60,000 nucleotides of DNA. Origin: Membranipora membranacea. Lineage: Eukaryota; Bryozoa; Gymnolaemata; Cheilostomatida; Membraniporidae. The notes under the pieces are model-generated. The model did not search any database. It was not told where the DNA came from and saw only the letters and a program-made list of their open reading frames with translations. Shown here one piece after another: positions 19,322-30,885 of this stretch. Every line of letters starts with the position of its first letter. The first letter of the stretch is position 1. A program made the translations under genes and the position numbers. The stretch is from assembly GCA_914767715.1 (NCBI GenBank), contig OU612069.1:2358001-2418000 (forward strand), written 5' to 3'.

Positions 19322-22290
19322 TTACAGCGGATACTTTTTAAAAATCTCAGTCAGCAGACAGGCAAGCATACCCCCTTGCCATGTCTTCCCCCGCCACTGC
19401 CTCCACATATAAACATATAACAATTCTTGCGTCTTCACAGGGCCGCATAACCGGATACGCGATTCCTTTATATACTTTTTCACAAGTCTCCATGCATTTT
19501 CAACATGATTGGTGTGAGCACCTAAAAATAATTGCAAATTCGATATCAATAATTTGTTCATTCTCCAAGTGAACACCTACCAGCTTCCTATGACTCTAAA
19601 ATGCTCTAAAACTCTGGAGAACATAATTTTAGCTAGTATTGAGTTGCACTGCTTTGATGTGAATATTATCAACCATTCATTTATCTACAGGTGTCAAAAT
19701 TACATGTATTGCTTAGTTTGACGGGATGCAAAATGCAAGTTATTGGCCCTGCTTTTATGATTTACGGCCCCTAATCAGTAATTGGTGAATCACAACATAA
19801 ATTTAAACCACAATATACACAGTTAAAAAGCATTTAAGTGTGGAAAAAAGAAAGCTATATCAATCAAGTATATTTGCTGACTTGGTAAGAGAGAAAACAG
19901 AAACACACCTGTTCGAGGGTCAACAAAGTTCCGGGAGTGATTAACTGTCAAGTGCATATAACCATTCTGGGCAAGTTGGTCATAACCACGCCAACAATCT
20001 GTTACAATGGTAGCTCCCTGCTGGACATAGGTCCTGATGGCTGGGATGAGTGTATCTGCTCGTCGGTCTGCCACACAGAGGAATATCCCCTTGCTACTGT
20101 CATCCAAGTTCACCATACCAAGTACCCAAGTCATATTGGCAGGTACTCTCCCTCTGTTATACTTGAAAACAATGTATAAAATAACCATAAATATCCCTTG
20201 TTAAACTAATATATACGGAGTTGTCTTGTCATGCTAAGAAGCATGACAACTTCCTAATTGATTAGCCAAAGACAAATTTTAAGGTCCAGTGCATCACACA
20301 ATATGCAGACAAACCCCTGCAAGGATTACGAAAAAATTTCCATTCAGCGTTGTGCTTATTGTTAAGCCAATTGACAATAATTTCATTCCTTAGTGACATA
20401 TCTAAAAACTCTCGAGTACGACTGGTACATTATCATTCACTTTTTTCAGAATATTACAAGGGAACATAACTAGAAGGACCAACTCATATTAATCCATTGA
20501 TCTGGATGACAAATCCATATCGATTTATCGCAGGTTTCTCATACTTTGTTACATTAAAACTGCGGAGGAGGCAGTGATTTAGCAATATATATTCAGTGAG
20601 GCATGCGGCGCCTTTTTAATGGTTGAAAAAGGTAAGATATAAATGACCTTCAGGCTAAAGTGATGGCTGTGTAAATCAAAGTTCTCATTTTGGAATGACA
20701 TTATCTATTCCAGCTAATTTGTGACTTATCTCTTGTATGTTTAGTTGTTAAATCGCTACCATGTTACTTAGTGCACAATACAACGATTGAAGGCACACTA
20801 GTATTGGCTTGTAGGTGGTATTTCACATCTACATCTCGAAGAATATCCACTAAATACCACAGTAGGCTTGATGCATTGCAGTTTTTATTGACAACTGACA
20901 AATTCTAGACTGGTAAACAGCCAAATATTTGTTCATTTTAATACAGACTGAATCCTCCAAATTACTTACTTTTCGTTTGATGAATACACTCTCATCTATG
21001 GCGACAGTGAAGGCATGATGTGACTCAATCTTTGGTGGATGAGTGAGCATTACCTGCACACATATACGATGGATTTCATCGCGCAGAATCCTCGCCGTTT
21101 TCACATTGATATATCCTAAAACATTAAACACTTGTGAGTTTGATGAATGACAGAAAGTTAATTCAAGGTTGTCACGATATTGCCTAAAAAAAACTCATTA
21201 CAGTTACCCCATTATTCAAGCAAAGTAGTATAGGCAATTATTATGCATAGGCAAGGCATGATAAATGCAGAGTGAAAGTGTAACGCTCTGTCTAGCTCAT
21301 TATAACAGGTGTACTAGAAAAGGTTGAGCAACATGTTTTTTTAGTTCAATATACTGCTGGCTTTACAGAGTGAAAGCATTAACTAAACTTGTTCAGTTTA
21401 AAGCAATGCAAAGTATTGAACAACAGTACAGTACTGCTACCTATATACAATGTAAAAATAGAAGTTAACAGTATAAAATACAGGAATGGACACACCTCCA
21501 ACATATTGTACAATAACTTGTGTACTTACCAAGTCTAAATATTGCGCGATGGTCAACTCCTGATGACCAATGCCAGAGGTAGCGGACAATATCTCTGAGT
21601 GAAGTTTTTCTTAGCTTTTTCATGTTAAATATGCTCCCACATCGCAAGCTTTGATGCCTCGGGCAAGTTGAACACTTCCTTAAAAAAAGAAGATTTACTT
21701 AAGATTATAGTTATTTCGGTAAAATAATCACAATTAACCAGAGAGCCCCATGATGCATTGTGGGCCCTTCAGGTTGTGTTTAAACAAAAGATCATATCGC
21801 AGTCAACACAAGACAACTATATTTTGTCTTTGTTTGGGAGTGGAGGGAGACAGCTTGGGTATCATTGGATCATGTATATAATTCGATAAAGACCTAAGCG
21901 AAAATAGCTATGATAACTTTGGAATTTTGATTAAGTGTTGTGTTTGGTGTGGAAATTCTAAAGGAGATTATTACAACCATCAGATGGCGGCAAAAGTTAA
22001 CAGATCCAATGGAACCAAACTGTCTCCTTCCTACACCCAAAACCAAAAACCACATGATCACAGGTTAGCCAACGAGTCAGTTTGGGTCCAGACTATCATG
22101 GGTGGTGTACTCACCATTTACGTTTATCTGGAGAGTTCCGCCATTGTATGCATTTCATTTCACTGTTACAGGTTGTGCATACCACATGACTAGCAAGCAA
22201 TCGCAGAGACATCAGCCAGTTCGTAATCTTGCTAACATCGGGGTCTTCAGTGAGCTCCCTCATGATTCTGTTGCCATCCGCTGAGTCCAT
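19322..22290 (-). CDS. Merlin DDE transposase, five exons, 307 aa
   Basis: Exons on the minus strand are 22,290-22,115, 21,678-21,530, 21,115-20,970, 20,161-19,909 and 19,521-19,322. All introns are GT-AG, phases match throughout (176, 149, 146, 253 and 200 nt = 924), and no stop interrupts the frame. A zinc-ribbon-like part holds CTTC near residue 42 and KCSTCP at 60-65, followed by LRCGSIFNMKKL, the IS1595-type stretch leading to a helix-turn-helix-like part. Catalytic residues are D149 (AIDESVFIKRK), D212 (IVTDCWRGYD) and E249 (HTNHVENAW). The KRK/YNRGR junction across an intron matches the ISXO2/IS1595 signature, and HTN..E..W is the family's C-terminal block. It catalyses cut-and-paste transposition at the element's inverted repeats. 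The start is the first in-frame ATG (22,288-22,290); the open frame extends further upstream, so an earlier exon is possible. The length fits the family. Confidence 0.9.
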
Positions 22291-23540
22291 ACTGGTTGGG
22301 TTGGGGGAACACCTACCAATACACACAATACCTACATTACAGAAAAAGTCCAGTTCTAAAAGACCAATAGCTATGATGAAAAATTCATAGTTGAGGGTTT
22401 GTTTGTGCAGCCCGTAATGCATGCTAAGACATAGTTTAGGTACTTGTCTGATCCAACAAAGGATTTCTAACGATATTGGCTGTATAACAATGCTATATCG
22501 TATCTAACAACAATGCTGCCATTCATACACCAACCGTCGCCAACGACGGTTTTAGTTTCTCATATAGAACTGCACTTTATTTTGTAATGTACACAAATTA
22601 GTGCAACACTACTATTAGTCCTTCTCAATGCAATGGTTTTCTAGAACAAAGAAAAGAGTGATCCATATTTAATTTTCTCCCTCGATAGCTCAGTTGTTTC
22701 TACTTCAGCTAGAGCCCTCAAAATTTGGATTCTAAAGTAGGCTGTATACCAGATCACACATACCAAGTTTTGAGACTATTTATCTCAATGATGACCTATA
22801 TATATATAACCTTGGTTGAAAAAGGGGCAAAAATCTCACTTAAAAGCCCAATTTTTTTAGGGGGCAATTGCTTGAGTCTCAAGCAAAGTACTTCAGAGTT
22901 GGCAGGCCTGGTAAGACCTGACTTAAGCTTTGGGCCTGACTGAGCATTCCACATTGACACAGTTACTAGTTAGTAGTACAAGAATTGAGCCCAAATGTCT
23001 CGACATTATATATGTTTGTGTGTGTTATGGGTATATATATGTTGAAAATACAGGCATGGATTAGGTAGAGCATTTTGGGCTTGGGTTAAGACCATACTTA
23101 CTTACTTCCCAATTGATCCTAATCACCGGGATAGCTGGCATAAAGGATATAATAATCAGTCTATTAGTACGTAATCGTAATACCAAGCTCATATAATGGC
23201 CTTTACACCTGAGTGTAGAAGGGTTTCTTGGTGAAACTTTTACTCCTTGATGCAAGGGAGAATCTTGATCAATGAATCACAGTCGATAAGGCCCGCAGCC
23301 ACTAAGGCCCACTTCCCAGAAGAATGTGTGCCTCATTTACACATTGGGCTCGCTGATTTAGCCCAGAAGCATGTATACTATGGGGCGACTTGCCATAGTC
23401 CTTAAAACAGGATATGCAGGGTTATCAAACTATGTCAAGGCAAGGTGAAGAAAAAGTCAAGGTTACAGAACAACAAAGGAGTGTGACTTCTACAAAATTT
23501 AGTCTCAACAATTTAGATAAAAGAAATTGATCTAGCAATC
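22291..23540. promoter_or_regulatory. Divergent spacer between the two transposon genes
   Basis: The transposase and accessory genes point away from each other across about 1.25 kb, so a shared bidirectional promoter is plausible. No single core promoter stands out; TATATATATAACC at about 22,798-22,810 is one TATA-like run. A 50-bp segment at 22,861-22,910, framed by TTTTTTTAG and CTG|GTAAGA, could be an additional 5' exon of the accessory gene; its phase is unresolved. Confidence 0.35.
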
Positions 23541-26515
23541 ATGACCTCTATGATGACTAGAAAGAAAGTAAAAAACGCTACAGAGCTGCTGAAAAACTGT
23601 GACATATGCAAGACCATCCATGGATACGGGCCGTGTCCTGTGGCTATGCAGCAACCAGTTTCTTCAGGGAAAAGTGCTACAGTTAAAGTAATGTAGGTGT
23701 CTACTCTGTCTACTACTGTCTTCAAGTTAATGAGTTCAACTATTTGAAAATAGACTATACTCATTACACTGTTTTATATGATGCAGTGATCAGATCAGGC
23801 TATGTTCTTAACAATGAAACACGTGCTATCGTGTTGCTATCGGATGAATAGAAGACAAATATAAATATATATGACTTTTTCACGCCGCTCTTGCTCGCTG
23901 TGACCAAGACAATATATATTTCAATTCCCTGGAAGTGATATTTTCTTACTGTGGCATGCTGCTTGCTAATAATGATTGCTTAGTAGTGACATGGTATGCT
24001 ATGGACATGCACAGGCCCACTCATCACTTTGCATAAGATAACAGCACAAATGTTTCTAAATGCAAGGCTTCTCAGACTATAGAGGCTTGGCTTAGTCCTC
24101 AGCTGGGTCTCAGCCAGTCATGGGGACTTTCTTGATAGAGCAAACAAAACTTATTATTATGCATATTGGATTGCTTACTGAGTTTTCCCCAGGTGTCCAT
24201 GGTTTCGGGCTTGGACTAGTCCCATAAGCCCATGTTTGATTGACTTATTCTCATTGCACTGACTTGTCTGTTTTAGGACGAGCTCAACTGATCAGGAATC
24301 AGCTGATGCTGTAGCTGTAGATGACAATGCTGAAAAAAACAGGTTAGCTTGGCCTTTCTGTTGTGTGGAAGTTGTAACCTCATCAAGAAACTTCTAGTCA
24401 TTGTATAGCATGTTTTAACAATGGGATCTATTTTAGAACATACCTTTAGAAACCTAGCGCCTCTAGGAATCACCTATGATGATGAAAATTCAAAATAGAG
24501 GCTTGGCTTAGTCCTCAGCTGGGTCTCAGCCAGTCATGGGGGACTTTCTTGATAGAGCAAACAAAACTTATTTATATGCATATTGGATTGCTTACTGAGT
24601 TTTCCCCGGGTGTCCATGGTTTCGGGCTTGGACTAGTCCCATAAGCCCATGTTTGATTGACTTATTCTCATTGCACATACTTGTCTGTTTTAGGACGAGC
24701 TCAACTGATCAGGAATCAGCTGATGCTGTAGCTGTAGATGACAATGCTGAAAAAAACAGGTTAGCTTGGCCTTTCTGTTGTGTGGAAGATGTAACCTCAT
24801 CAAGAAACTTCTAGTCATTGTATAGCATGTTTTAACAATGGGATCTATTTTAGAACATACCTTTAGAAACCTAGCCTCTAGAAATCACCTATGATGATGA
24901 AAATTCAGAGTCAGAACATTTTTGCATCAATCGACGTATGCGTGTATATTTCAACTTTCATTGAATAATTGGTCATGAATAATAAATTAAGCTTTTCCGT
25001 CTCATCAAGGATATAAGACCAGAAAGTTTCAGTTAAGTTCAGTATAACCAAGGAGTAACAGGTATAACATGGAGAGCGTTTTTTTGAAACCACGACCCAT
25101 CATGTTCCTCGTTGTCTGTCACCCTACTAACTACAACAGAAACAGCTTTCAATGTATTTTGCTTTGTCAAAAGTTTTCTTACTGTGTTTGAAATGGTACG
25201 ATTACGATTGATAATGCTTAACAATTAAATGCTTTTATCAGGAGAAGTGCATCAAAGCCCCACAGCGATAAGGAGAGAAACAGCAAAATGAAAAAGGCAA
25301 AAACAAAGTGAGTTGACTATCATAATGTTGTGAAATATTTCTGTTATACTGTTATTGTGGGTAGTGCTTGTACCTCCCATGATGAACGCTAGCCAATTGT
25401 GGAGTTACGGGTTATGTCGTGTTTTAAACAGAGTCATACTTAAACAATATGCACTCATTCCCAATGCTGTGAAAGCCTCTCCTTCACTCTCCACCATGTC
25501 TATGTATTTTGTGTTTGCAGAACAAAGAAGGAATCAACAGAGAGTGACAGTGACTCAAGCGGAGAAGAAAGAAGAAGAAAAAAAAGATCCAAGAAATCGA
25601 AAGCCAAGTGAGTGTTATGTCTTAATCTGGAAACCATCAACTAATGTTTTTGGGCCAGAAATTTCACCCGAGGGTTACCAATAGAGTATCACTTGTTTTG
25701 GCCTGCCTATTATAGTATCACATACACTGGGCTATCAGAAACACTGGTTATGATCTTACTAAAATAACACACTGTTATTGTGGGTAGTGCTTGTACCTCC
25801 CATGATGAACGCTAGCCAATTGTGGAGTTATGGGTTATGTCGTGTTTTAAACAGAGTCATACTTAAACAATATGCACTCATTCCCAATGCTGTGAAAGCC
25901 TCTCCTTCACTCTCCACCATGTCTATGTATTTTGTGTTTGCAGAACAAAGAAGGAATCAACAGGGAGTGACAGTGACTCAAGCGGAGAAGAAAGAAGAAG
26001 AAAAAAAAGATCCAAGAAATCGAAAGCCAAGTGAGTGTTATGTCTTAATCTGGAAACCATCAACTAATGTTTTTGGGCCAGAAATTTCACCCGAGGGTTA
26101 CCAATAGAGTATCACTTGTTTTGGCCTGCCTATTATAGTATCACAAACACTGGGCTATCAGAAACACTGGTTATGATCTTACTAAAATAACACATGATAA
26201 TTGTGATATGATGGGGTAAAAAGTTTTAAATATTTTCTAAAGCACCCTTGTGTTAGCCCAAAAGTCACCGCAGCAGATGTGTGATATCTTTGTAAACGTC
26301 AGAGTCTGTACCATGATTAGACCACTTCATTGGCCTTTCTCTTAGGGATTGGGCTGGGGGAAGGCCTATAAAACTAAGGGAATTGCATACCTACTTTTTT
26401 CCATCTGGAAATAATTTGTAAAATATATCATTATAGCAAGCATGACCAACGAGGCCAGTCAGGAGGTAATAAGTACTGTTTACAAAAGTTTGCTGGTGTC
26501 TTTGCATGTAGCTAG
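23541..26515 (+). CDS. Transposon accessory gene, about 200 aa, function unknown
   Basis: Seven plus-strand exons join in one phase (all internal junctions phase 2): 23,541-23,692, 24,277-24,342, 24,694-24,759, 25,242-25,307, 25,521-25,607, 25,944-26,030 and 26,437-26,515, totalling 603 nt with TAG. Splice sites are good (CAG acceptors; donors GTAGGT, GTTAGC, GTGAGT). Residues 1-51 are basic at the start (MTRKKVKNATELLKN) and contain a compact Cys motif, CDICKTIHGYGPCP. Two near-identical 22-residue acidic exons follow (STDQESADAVAVDDNAEKN), then Lys/Arg/Ser/Glu-rich exons (SDSDSSGEERRRKKRSKKSK, twice), and a short C-terminus with KHDQRGQSGG. The charged tail looks nuclear or DNA-/protein-binding, as a transposition cofactor might be; this is inference. 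The ATG is the first available in the first exon, but upstream exons are possible. I recognise no family. Confidence 0.6.
24079..24906. repeat. 416-bp tandem duplication containing an exon
   Basis: 24,079-24,494 and 24,495-24,906 are nearly identical (a few substitutions and 1-4 base indels). Each carries one copy of the 66-bp acidic exon with its splice sites. The duplicated exon keeps the frame, so the protein gains a repeated 22-residue block. Confidence 0.9.
25348..26193. repeat. 423-bp tandem duplication containing an exon
   Basis: 25,348-25,770 and 25,771-26,193 differ by only about three bases by eye. Each holds one copy of the 87-bp Lys/Ser-rich exon with flanking introns. It is a separate event from the 416-bp duplication upstream and is younger, judging by its higher identity. 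The two 109-codon open frames that span it are read through introns and are not proteins. Confidence 0.92.
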
Positions 26516-28260
26516 ACGTTTTATATGTTGTTAGGAAAAGCTAATTTAGGAAATTAAAATATTCAAAAGATTGAAATTCTTTCTCTGGAGCTTTATTCAA
26601 ATGATTCATATTATATGAAAGTTATGGAATGTAAGAAACATGCTTACACGAATTGGTCTTTGGCTAGCCCAGTCCGTGTGGGTTACCCCGGAACACGTTA
26701 TGCTAGCCCAGGCCAGAATTGGCTAGTCAAAAGTTTTAGGTATGTCCTAGGGTTATTCTCACTAGTATTGTTGCTTTTTTGTACTTCGAATTTAACGCAA
26801 AAGAATGCCAAAAAGCAGCTATTTTTACGGACTTATGACATTGACATTCGACATTCTTTTGCATTAAATTCGAGAAAAATGAAGATGCAGTAAAACATTC
26901 TGTTGGCATTTCCCGTTTGCACCATTGTTAATGAAAGCGGCTTCGTATGTGAGAACTTTCAAAAAAACTTTGTTTGGCCACAATAATGGTCATTTGGAGA
27001 GCATGTTTGACGTTATGCAAAAGTTGTGAAAATATTAGCTGTATTCGAGAGTCCACTGTCATCGCAATATGAATGTTAATTTGTTGAAAGTCAATGTGTA
27101 TGACATTTGAAGCGTACTCTAAGAGAAAATCATGTTTAATTTTGTTTCGAGCTTATGATCTGTTCTGAATTGATGATTGAAATTTCACATATTTTCACGG
27201 CTTCTCAAAAAAAATTCACTGTATGGGGTGACGTAAAAAATCAATTTAGACTAGTCATGTATCAAAGAAAATCAAATTTTACGATGAACGCAATCTCTAA
27301 GTATACATTCCACCTATTTTGAAATTTCTTGCAATTAATTTGACTCCTCCACCTGCATTGACAAAAACAATGTTTTCTACCTCATTTCTTCCCTAAAATG
27401 ACACGACGTCATCGAATCAAATTTTTGTTCAGGTATTCATTTTCAGTAGCTCGGCAGCTTTCCAACAACAGTATATGATATGTTGATATTCGGATCGGTC
27501 TTTGACATTACCTTAATATTACAAACAAAAGTTTTTTCAAAAAAATTTTCTTCATATAGCTACATCCGATAATCTCGTGTCTGTAGCTGAAATGTATAGC
27601 AAGCAATCAGGTTTCAATACTCAACTAGTAATACTCATTTTTAATTTACGCCAACCCCAATTACTGATGCTATATGGGGTAAAAATCTTGAGATAACATA
27701 ACTTTAAAGGTAAGCTGGTTGTTAGGTAAGCTTAGGTCGGGAGGGGTAGGTTTTCAGTCAAATTTTTTTTTTTCCGTTGTTTACTATTATATACTGGTGG
27801 GCACTAGTGTATATGTAGGCTTTAGTTTTCTTGATCACAACTTTAATTGTTCTGTTTCAACTCTTAACATTGCTGTATGCAGTATGTGCTACTTGAGGTA
27901 CATTTTGTTTATTGTTTTCAAAAGTCTTTATTTTCATAGAAATAGTTATAAAACATAGAAAGCTGTATTTTATATAATTAGTTTTGTGGACCTCTACATA
28001 AATTTTAGTACTCCCGGCCACATCCACCTCAGTTAACAATCAATTATATTTTACTCACCATACCATGCCATGGTGGTGTTGTCATTTTATCGATTTTGTT
28101 TTGGTTTTTTGTTTTAACTTTGTAAACATGTAATTTTGTATACATATAATTGTGTATAATTGTAATTTTGTATAAAGATGTTTTTAAAGTGTAAAAATTG
28201 TGTCAAAGACTCTACAGCAAAAGCAGTAGCCTAACCATTCCAATAAAATTGTCTATTTAC
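26516..28260. other. Transposon interior without a recognised gene
   Basis: AT-rich sequence between the accessory gene and the right inverted repeat. A stretch around 26,655-26,710 has GCTAGCCCAG motifs reminiscent of the left minisatellite. Short open frames (26,615-26,893; 27,719-27,958) have no splice or domain support. Confidence 0.4.
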
Positions 28261-29123
28261 ATGATAAGCCCATGTGAAGTGAAAAGCTATTGGAAGCACA
28301 AGAGTGCTAAGCCATCAAGATCAAGCAATGTCCAAATAGTGCAGAGTTGACAGCAAGCAGATCTCGGTGGAACTGAATTCGCATATTTAACCATTAATAT
28401 GCTTTGACATTGTTTCCATTCTGCATGTTCGCTTAATCTGCCTAATCTGTGTACGCTCCTTCGCCTCTTTCGGTCTTAGATCATGTATAAGGGCTGTGTG
28501 CAAGAAAATAAAGCAATTCTGCAAATCACATGGTTATGGTAGAAACATTGGAAGGGTTGGAGTGCAAGAAATTGTCATTGATCAAATTAACAAGAGAATT
28601 TTTGTCTTTGGGAGTTGTGTGTGATTGATTGTAACTGTGGGTTGGGAGTTGTGTGCCTTCCCAATTTGAAAAATAAATAGGTCAGCTGCAGTGGGTCCAT
28701 CAATGTCATTTATTGTGGCTTGGATTGACATAATTAGTTGACTGACAGATAGTAAAGAAAGATAGGCCATACACTGTTCAGTGGTTGGTTTCCAGTTATG
28801 TAGATATTTGTGCATGGGCAAAAGGTGTTTTAGTCAGGCTAGCCTCTGGGCGAACCGGCGAAACAAGGCGAGGGGCGTTTGAGGGCGAACATGGGCTGAA
28901 GGTGACACAATGGGCTAACAGGGGAGGCTGAAGTGTCCATATTCGCCGTGGCTCGCCGCGTGGGCGAGCACGAGGCGTTGCTGGGCGACTGTGTGGCGAA
29001 ACAGCATTCAGGCAACATGGCCCACCAGGCTCGCCCGGCCACAGTATGGCGAGCCCTACCAGCGCGCCTTGGCGAGGTAGGGCGAGCCCGAACGCGCCCA
29101 GCAACGGAACAGACCCAATAACC
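28261..29123 (-). repeat. Right terminal inverted repeat (863 bp)
   Basis: Reverse complement of 17,304-18,166. The GC-rich outer part with the TCGCC/GGCGA array lies at the right edge. The near absence of differences between the two repeats suggests recent homogenisation or a young insertion. Confidence 0.93.
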
Positions 29124-29131
29124 GACTAATT
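29124..29131. repeat. 8-bp target-site duplication, right (GACTAATT)
   Basis: Exact match to 17,296-17,303. After it the flanking sequence resumes the paralogous block that was interrupted at 17,303. Confidence 0.9.
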
Positions 29132-30218
29132 ATTGAAATAGACAACTATGTCTTGTTTTTGAAAACCAGAAGGCAGCTGAAATAGGCAAATTTTAAAAGT
29201 AAAGTAAGAGGGACGGTGTTTTAGCTTTAGCTACTTCCGTACTCAGCAAGCAGAGTCCCTAAGTCTATCATGCTGGTTCTGCTTTTATGACATCAGAGGG
29301 TTGATGTGGCGCATCCCTTACACAACTGGTATACCTTCTAGAACGAGAAAGCCACTCACTCTTGTTTAGCAGTGGTACTTGAGCCCTTGACCATTCACTT
29401 CAGAAGCGTTGAGAGGTGAACGCCTATACCAATAGCTTTGTAACAACCCTGGCTGCCTTGTTAATAAATCATGGGGTCTGTTACAAGTACTTAAAGTTAT
29501 CGATCCATTATCTTCTAAATAATCACCGAGGCTTGGCGTAATTGTAAGCAATGCAAAGATGACTGTCTTTTTCACTGAAACATAAAGTTCTCTTTTCTTA
29601 TTGAACTTTCTTGTCTTTTAACAACCCGTGGATGCCACAGATTACTAAATTTTTCCTAATACTATGTCACATGGTAAAACGTACAGATTATTCATAGTTG
29701 AGACAAACCGCAGCCTTGACTAAATTTTTAAAATAACAGACTAGCCATACAAAATTAATGTATGTGAAACTGCTCTTCTGAATGACTGTGTATCAAATAG
29801 TTGCCGTCGCTCGTTTTACATGGCAGGTATGCTCTCTGTTTAAAGGTGTAGCTCCACAGGCCTACGTTATGTCTGAAACAGCTAACCTACGCTACGAATG
29901 ACGTCATATGTCGACGCTGGTTATCCTATATTGCATCGGTATAGACACACCAGCATGTTGGTCTTTGTGCCAACGCTTCATTGCCTACGCTTCATTGATT
30001 GGTCAATACAATCACACCCCTCCTTTCTGATTGGCTCTCATATTCTATAACAATTCATAATTTTTAGTGCAATATGATTGGTCAATGATATAGCATCGTT
30101 TGCACTGCACAACCTACGCGTTGGCCTGTGTAGCTGGTGGAGTTGTCCCGACACGCCGCGTGGGTAGGCAACTACCGATGAAACGTAGGCCTGTGGAGCT
30201 ACACCTTTAGTCACCAGG
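29132..30218. repeat. Paralogous upstream block A, right part (matches 58.4-58.97 kb)
   Basis: The sequence continues the alignment with block C, for example ACTATGTCTTG near 29,146 with 58,407-58,417, TAATACTATGTCAC near 29,656 with 58,740, and CATGGCAGGTATGCTCTCTG near 29,820 with 58,902-58,922. No gene is supported. A MITE is inserted at 29,843-30,207. Confidence 0.7.
29843..30207. mobile_element. 365-bp MITE with 26-bp perfect inverted repeats
   Basis: AAGGTGTAGCTCCACAGGCC at the left end recurs exactly as its complement at the right (29,843-29,868 and 30,182-30,207). TA flanks both ends, suggesting a TA-target (Tc1/mariner-like) origin. It has no coding capacity. Several ATTGG boxes (GATTGGTCAAT type) lie inside. 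The paralogous block at about 58,922-58,960 lacks it and carries unrelated sequence of about 35 bp at that point. Confidence 0.8.
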
Positions 30219-30252
30219 TTATATATAGTTGGTACTAGCCACATAAACTGCA
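30219..30252 (+). promoter_or_regulatory. TATA motif block, upstream type, copy A
   Basis: TTATATATAGTTGG is followed by TACTAGCCACATAA and CTGCAG. The same block occurs at 45,581 and 58,967; a related form (GGCGCTAGCTAAATA) stands directly upstream of both NHL genes. Conservation over the motif itself suggests a core promoter; I found no exon to pair with this copy. Confidence 0.5.
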
Positions 30253-30885
30253 GCATGAATACTGCTAGATTGCACAGTCTCAGTATGCTGTTTGCTTTAA
30301 AGTTGAATTTTACCCATTGCTTCGGGAACATGGTCTCTAAGCAGCCCCATCATCACATGTCTATGAAGAAATTGTAATTGTTTACCCTGCGTGAGATCAA
30401 CTGCCAGGCGATTGGTGGCTCAGGGATCATGTGTGTCCAATTGGGAAGCAAGTCTTGATTGACTATTCAATCCCTCGCACCCTTCAATGTTTTTAATACT
30501 GCCTTCATTATATATATGCATTCTATGGATATACGGTTTGATATCTGATATCTGAAGAGTGAGTCAGAAGTTATCTCTAGATAGTATCTTGTTGTTTAGT
30601 TGTGACTGAGAATAAGAATCCATAACATTCACTGGGTTGATGTTGATTAAATATAGGAGGGGCTGAGCTATAACGTCCTCCCAATATTAAGCACAAGATC
30701 AGCAGTATTTGTATAGCCTGCGTCAATAAATTCAATATTCCCAGCTTCCACATGATTGAGTTGCGTCACTTTGATATCAATCATATGATCTCATCATTAA
30801 TTGCTTCTACAAGATAACGGCATTAGGTATTTACGGCAGTTTAAGGATAAAAGTTAGACACTACAAAAATCTTATCGCTAGTATG

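Larger units (their letters stand above)
17304..29123. mobile_element. Giant two-gene Merlin DNA transposon (11.8 kb)
   Basis: The ends are GGTTATTGGGTC...GACCCAATAACC, with 863-bp inverted repeats and a perfect 8-bp duplication. The paralogous segment at 58,381-58,425 has no insertion and aligns directly across the junction (CCTTACAAACTATT... continuing into ACAATGTCTTG), which defines the empty site. Inside are a complete Merlin-type transposase gene (minus, 19,322-22,290), a divergent accessory gene (plus, 23,541-26,515), a SINE insertion (18,785-19,018) and internal tandem duplications. From general knowledge, described Merlin elements are a few kb, encode one protein and have much shorter inverted repeats. 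Polinton/Maverick is excluded: there is no polymerase, integrase or capsid gene, and the duplication is 8 rather than 6 bp. Near-identical inverted repeats and an open transposase suggest recent activity. Confidence 0.9.

Noticed and set aside
22681-22745. tRNA-like sequence (GATAGCTCAGTTG...TAGAGCCC)
   Set aside because: The A-box-like part is fair, but there is no acceptable B box or closing acceptor stem.
25355-26107. Two near-identical 109-codon frames as a duplicated protein gene
   Set aside because: They read through intron sequence and splice sites. The consistent model is an 87-bp exon in another frame inside a 423-bp tandem duplication.
17304-29123. Polinton/Maverick or another large virus-like transposon, suggested by size and long inverted repeats
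   Set aside because: No polymerase B, retroviral-type integrase, ATPase or capsid gene is visible. The target duplication is 8 bp, and the only transposase is of Merlin/IS1595 type.
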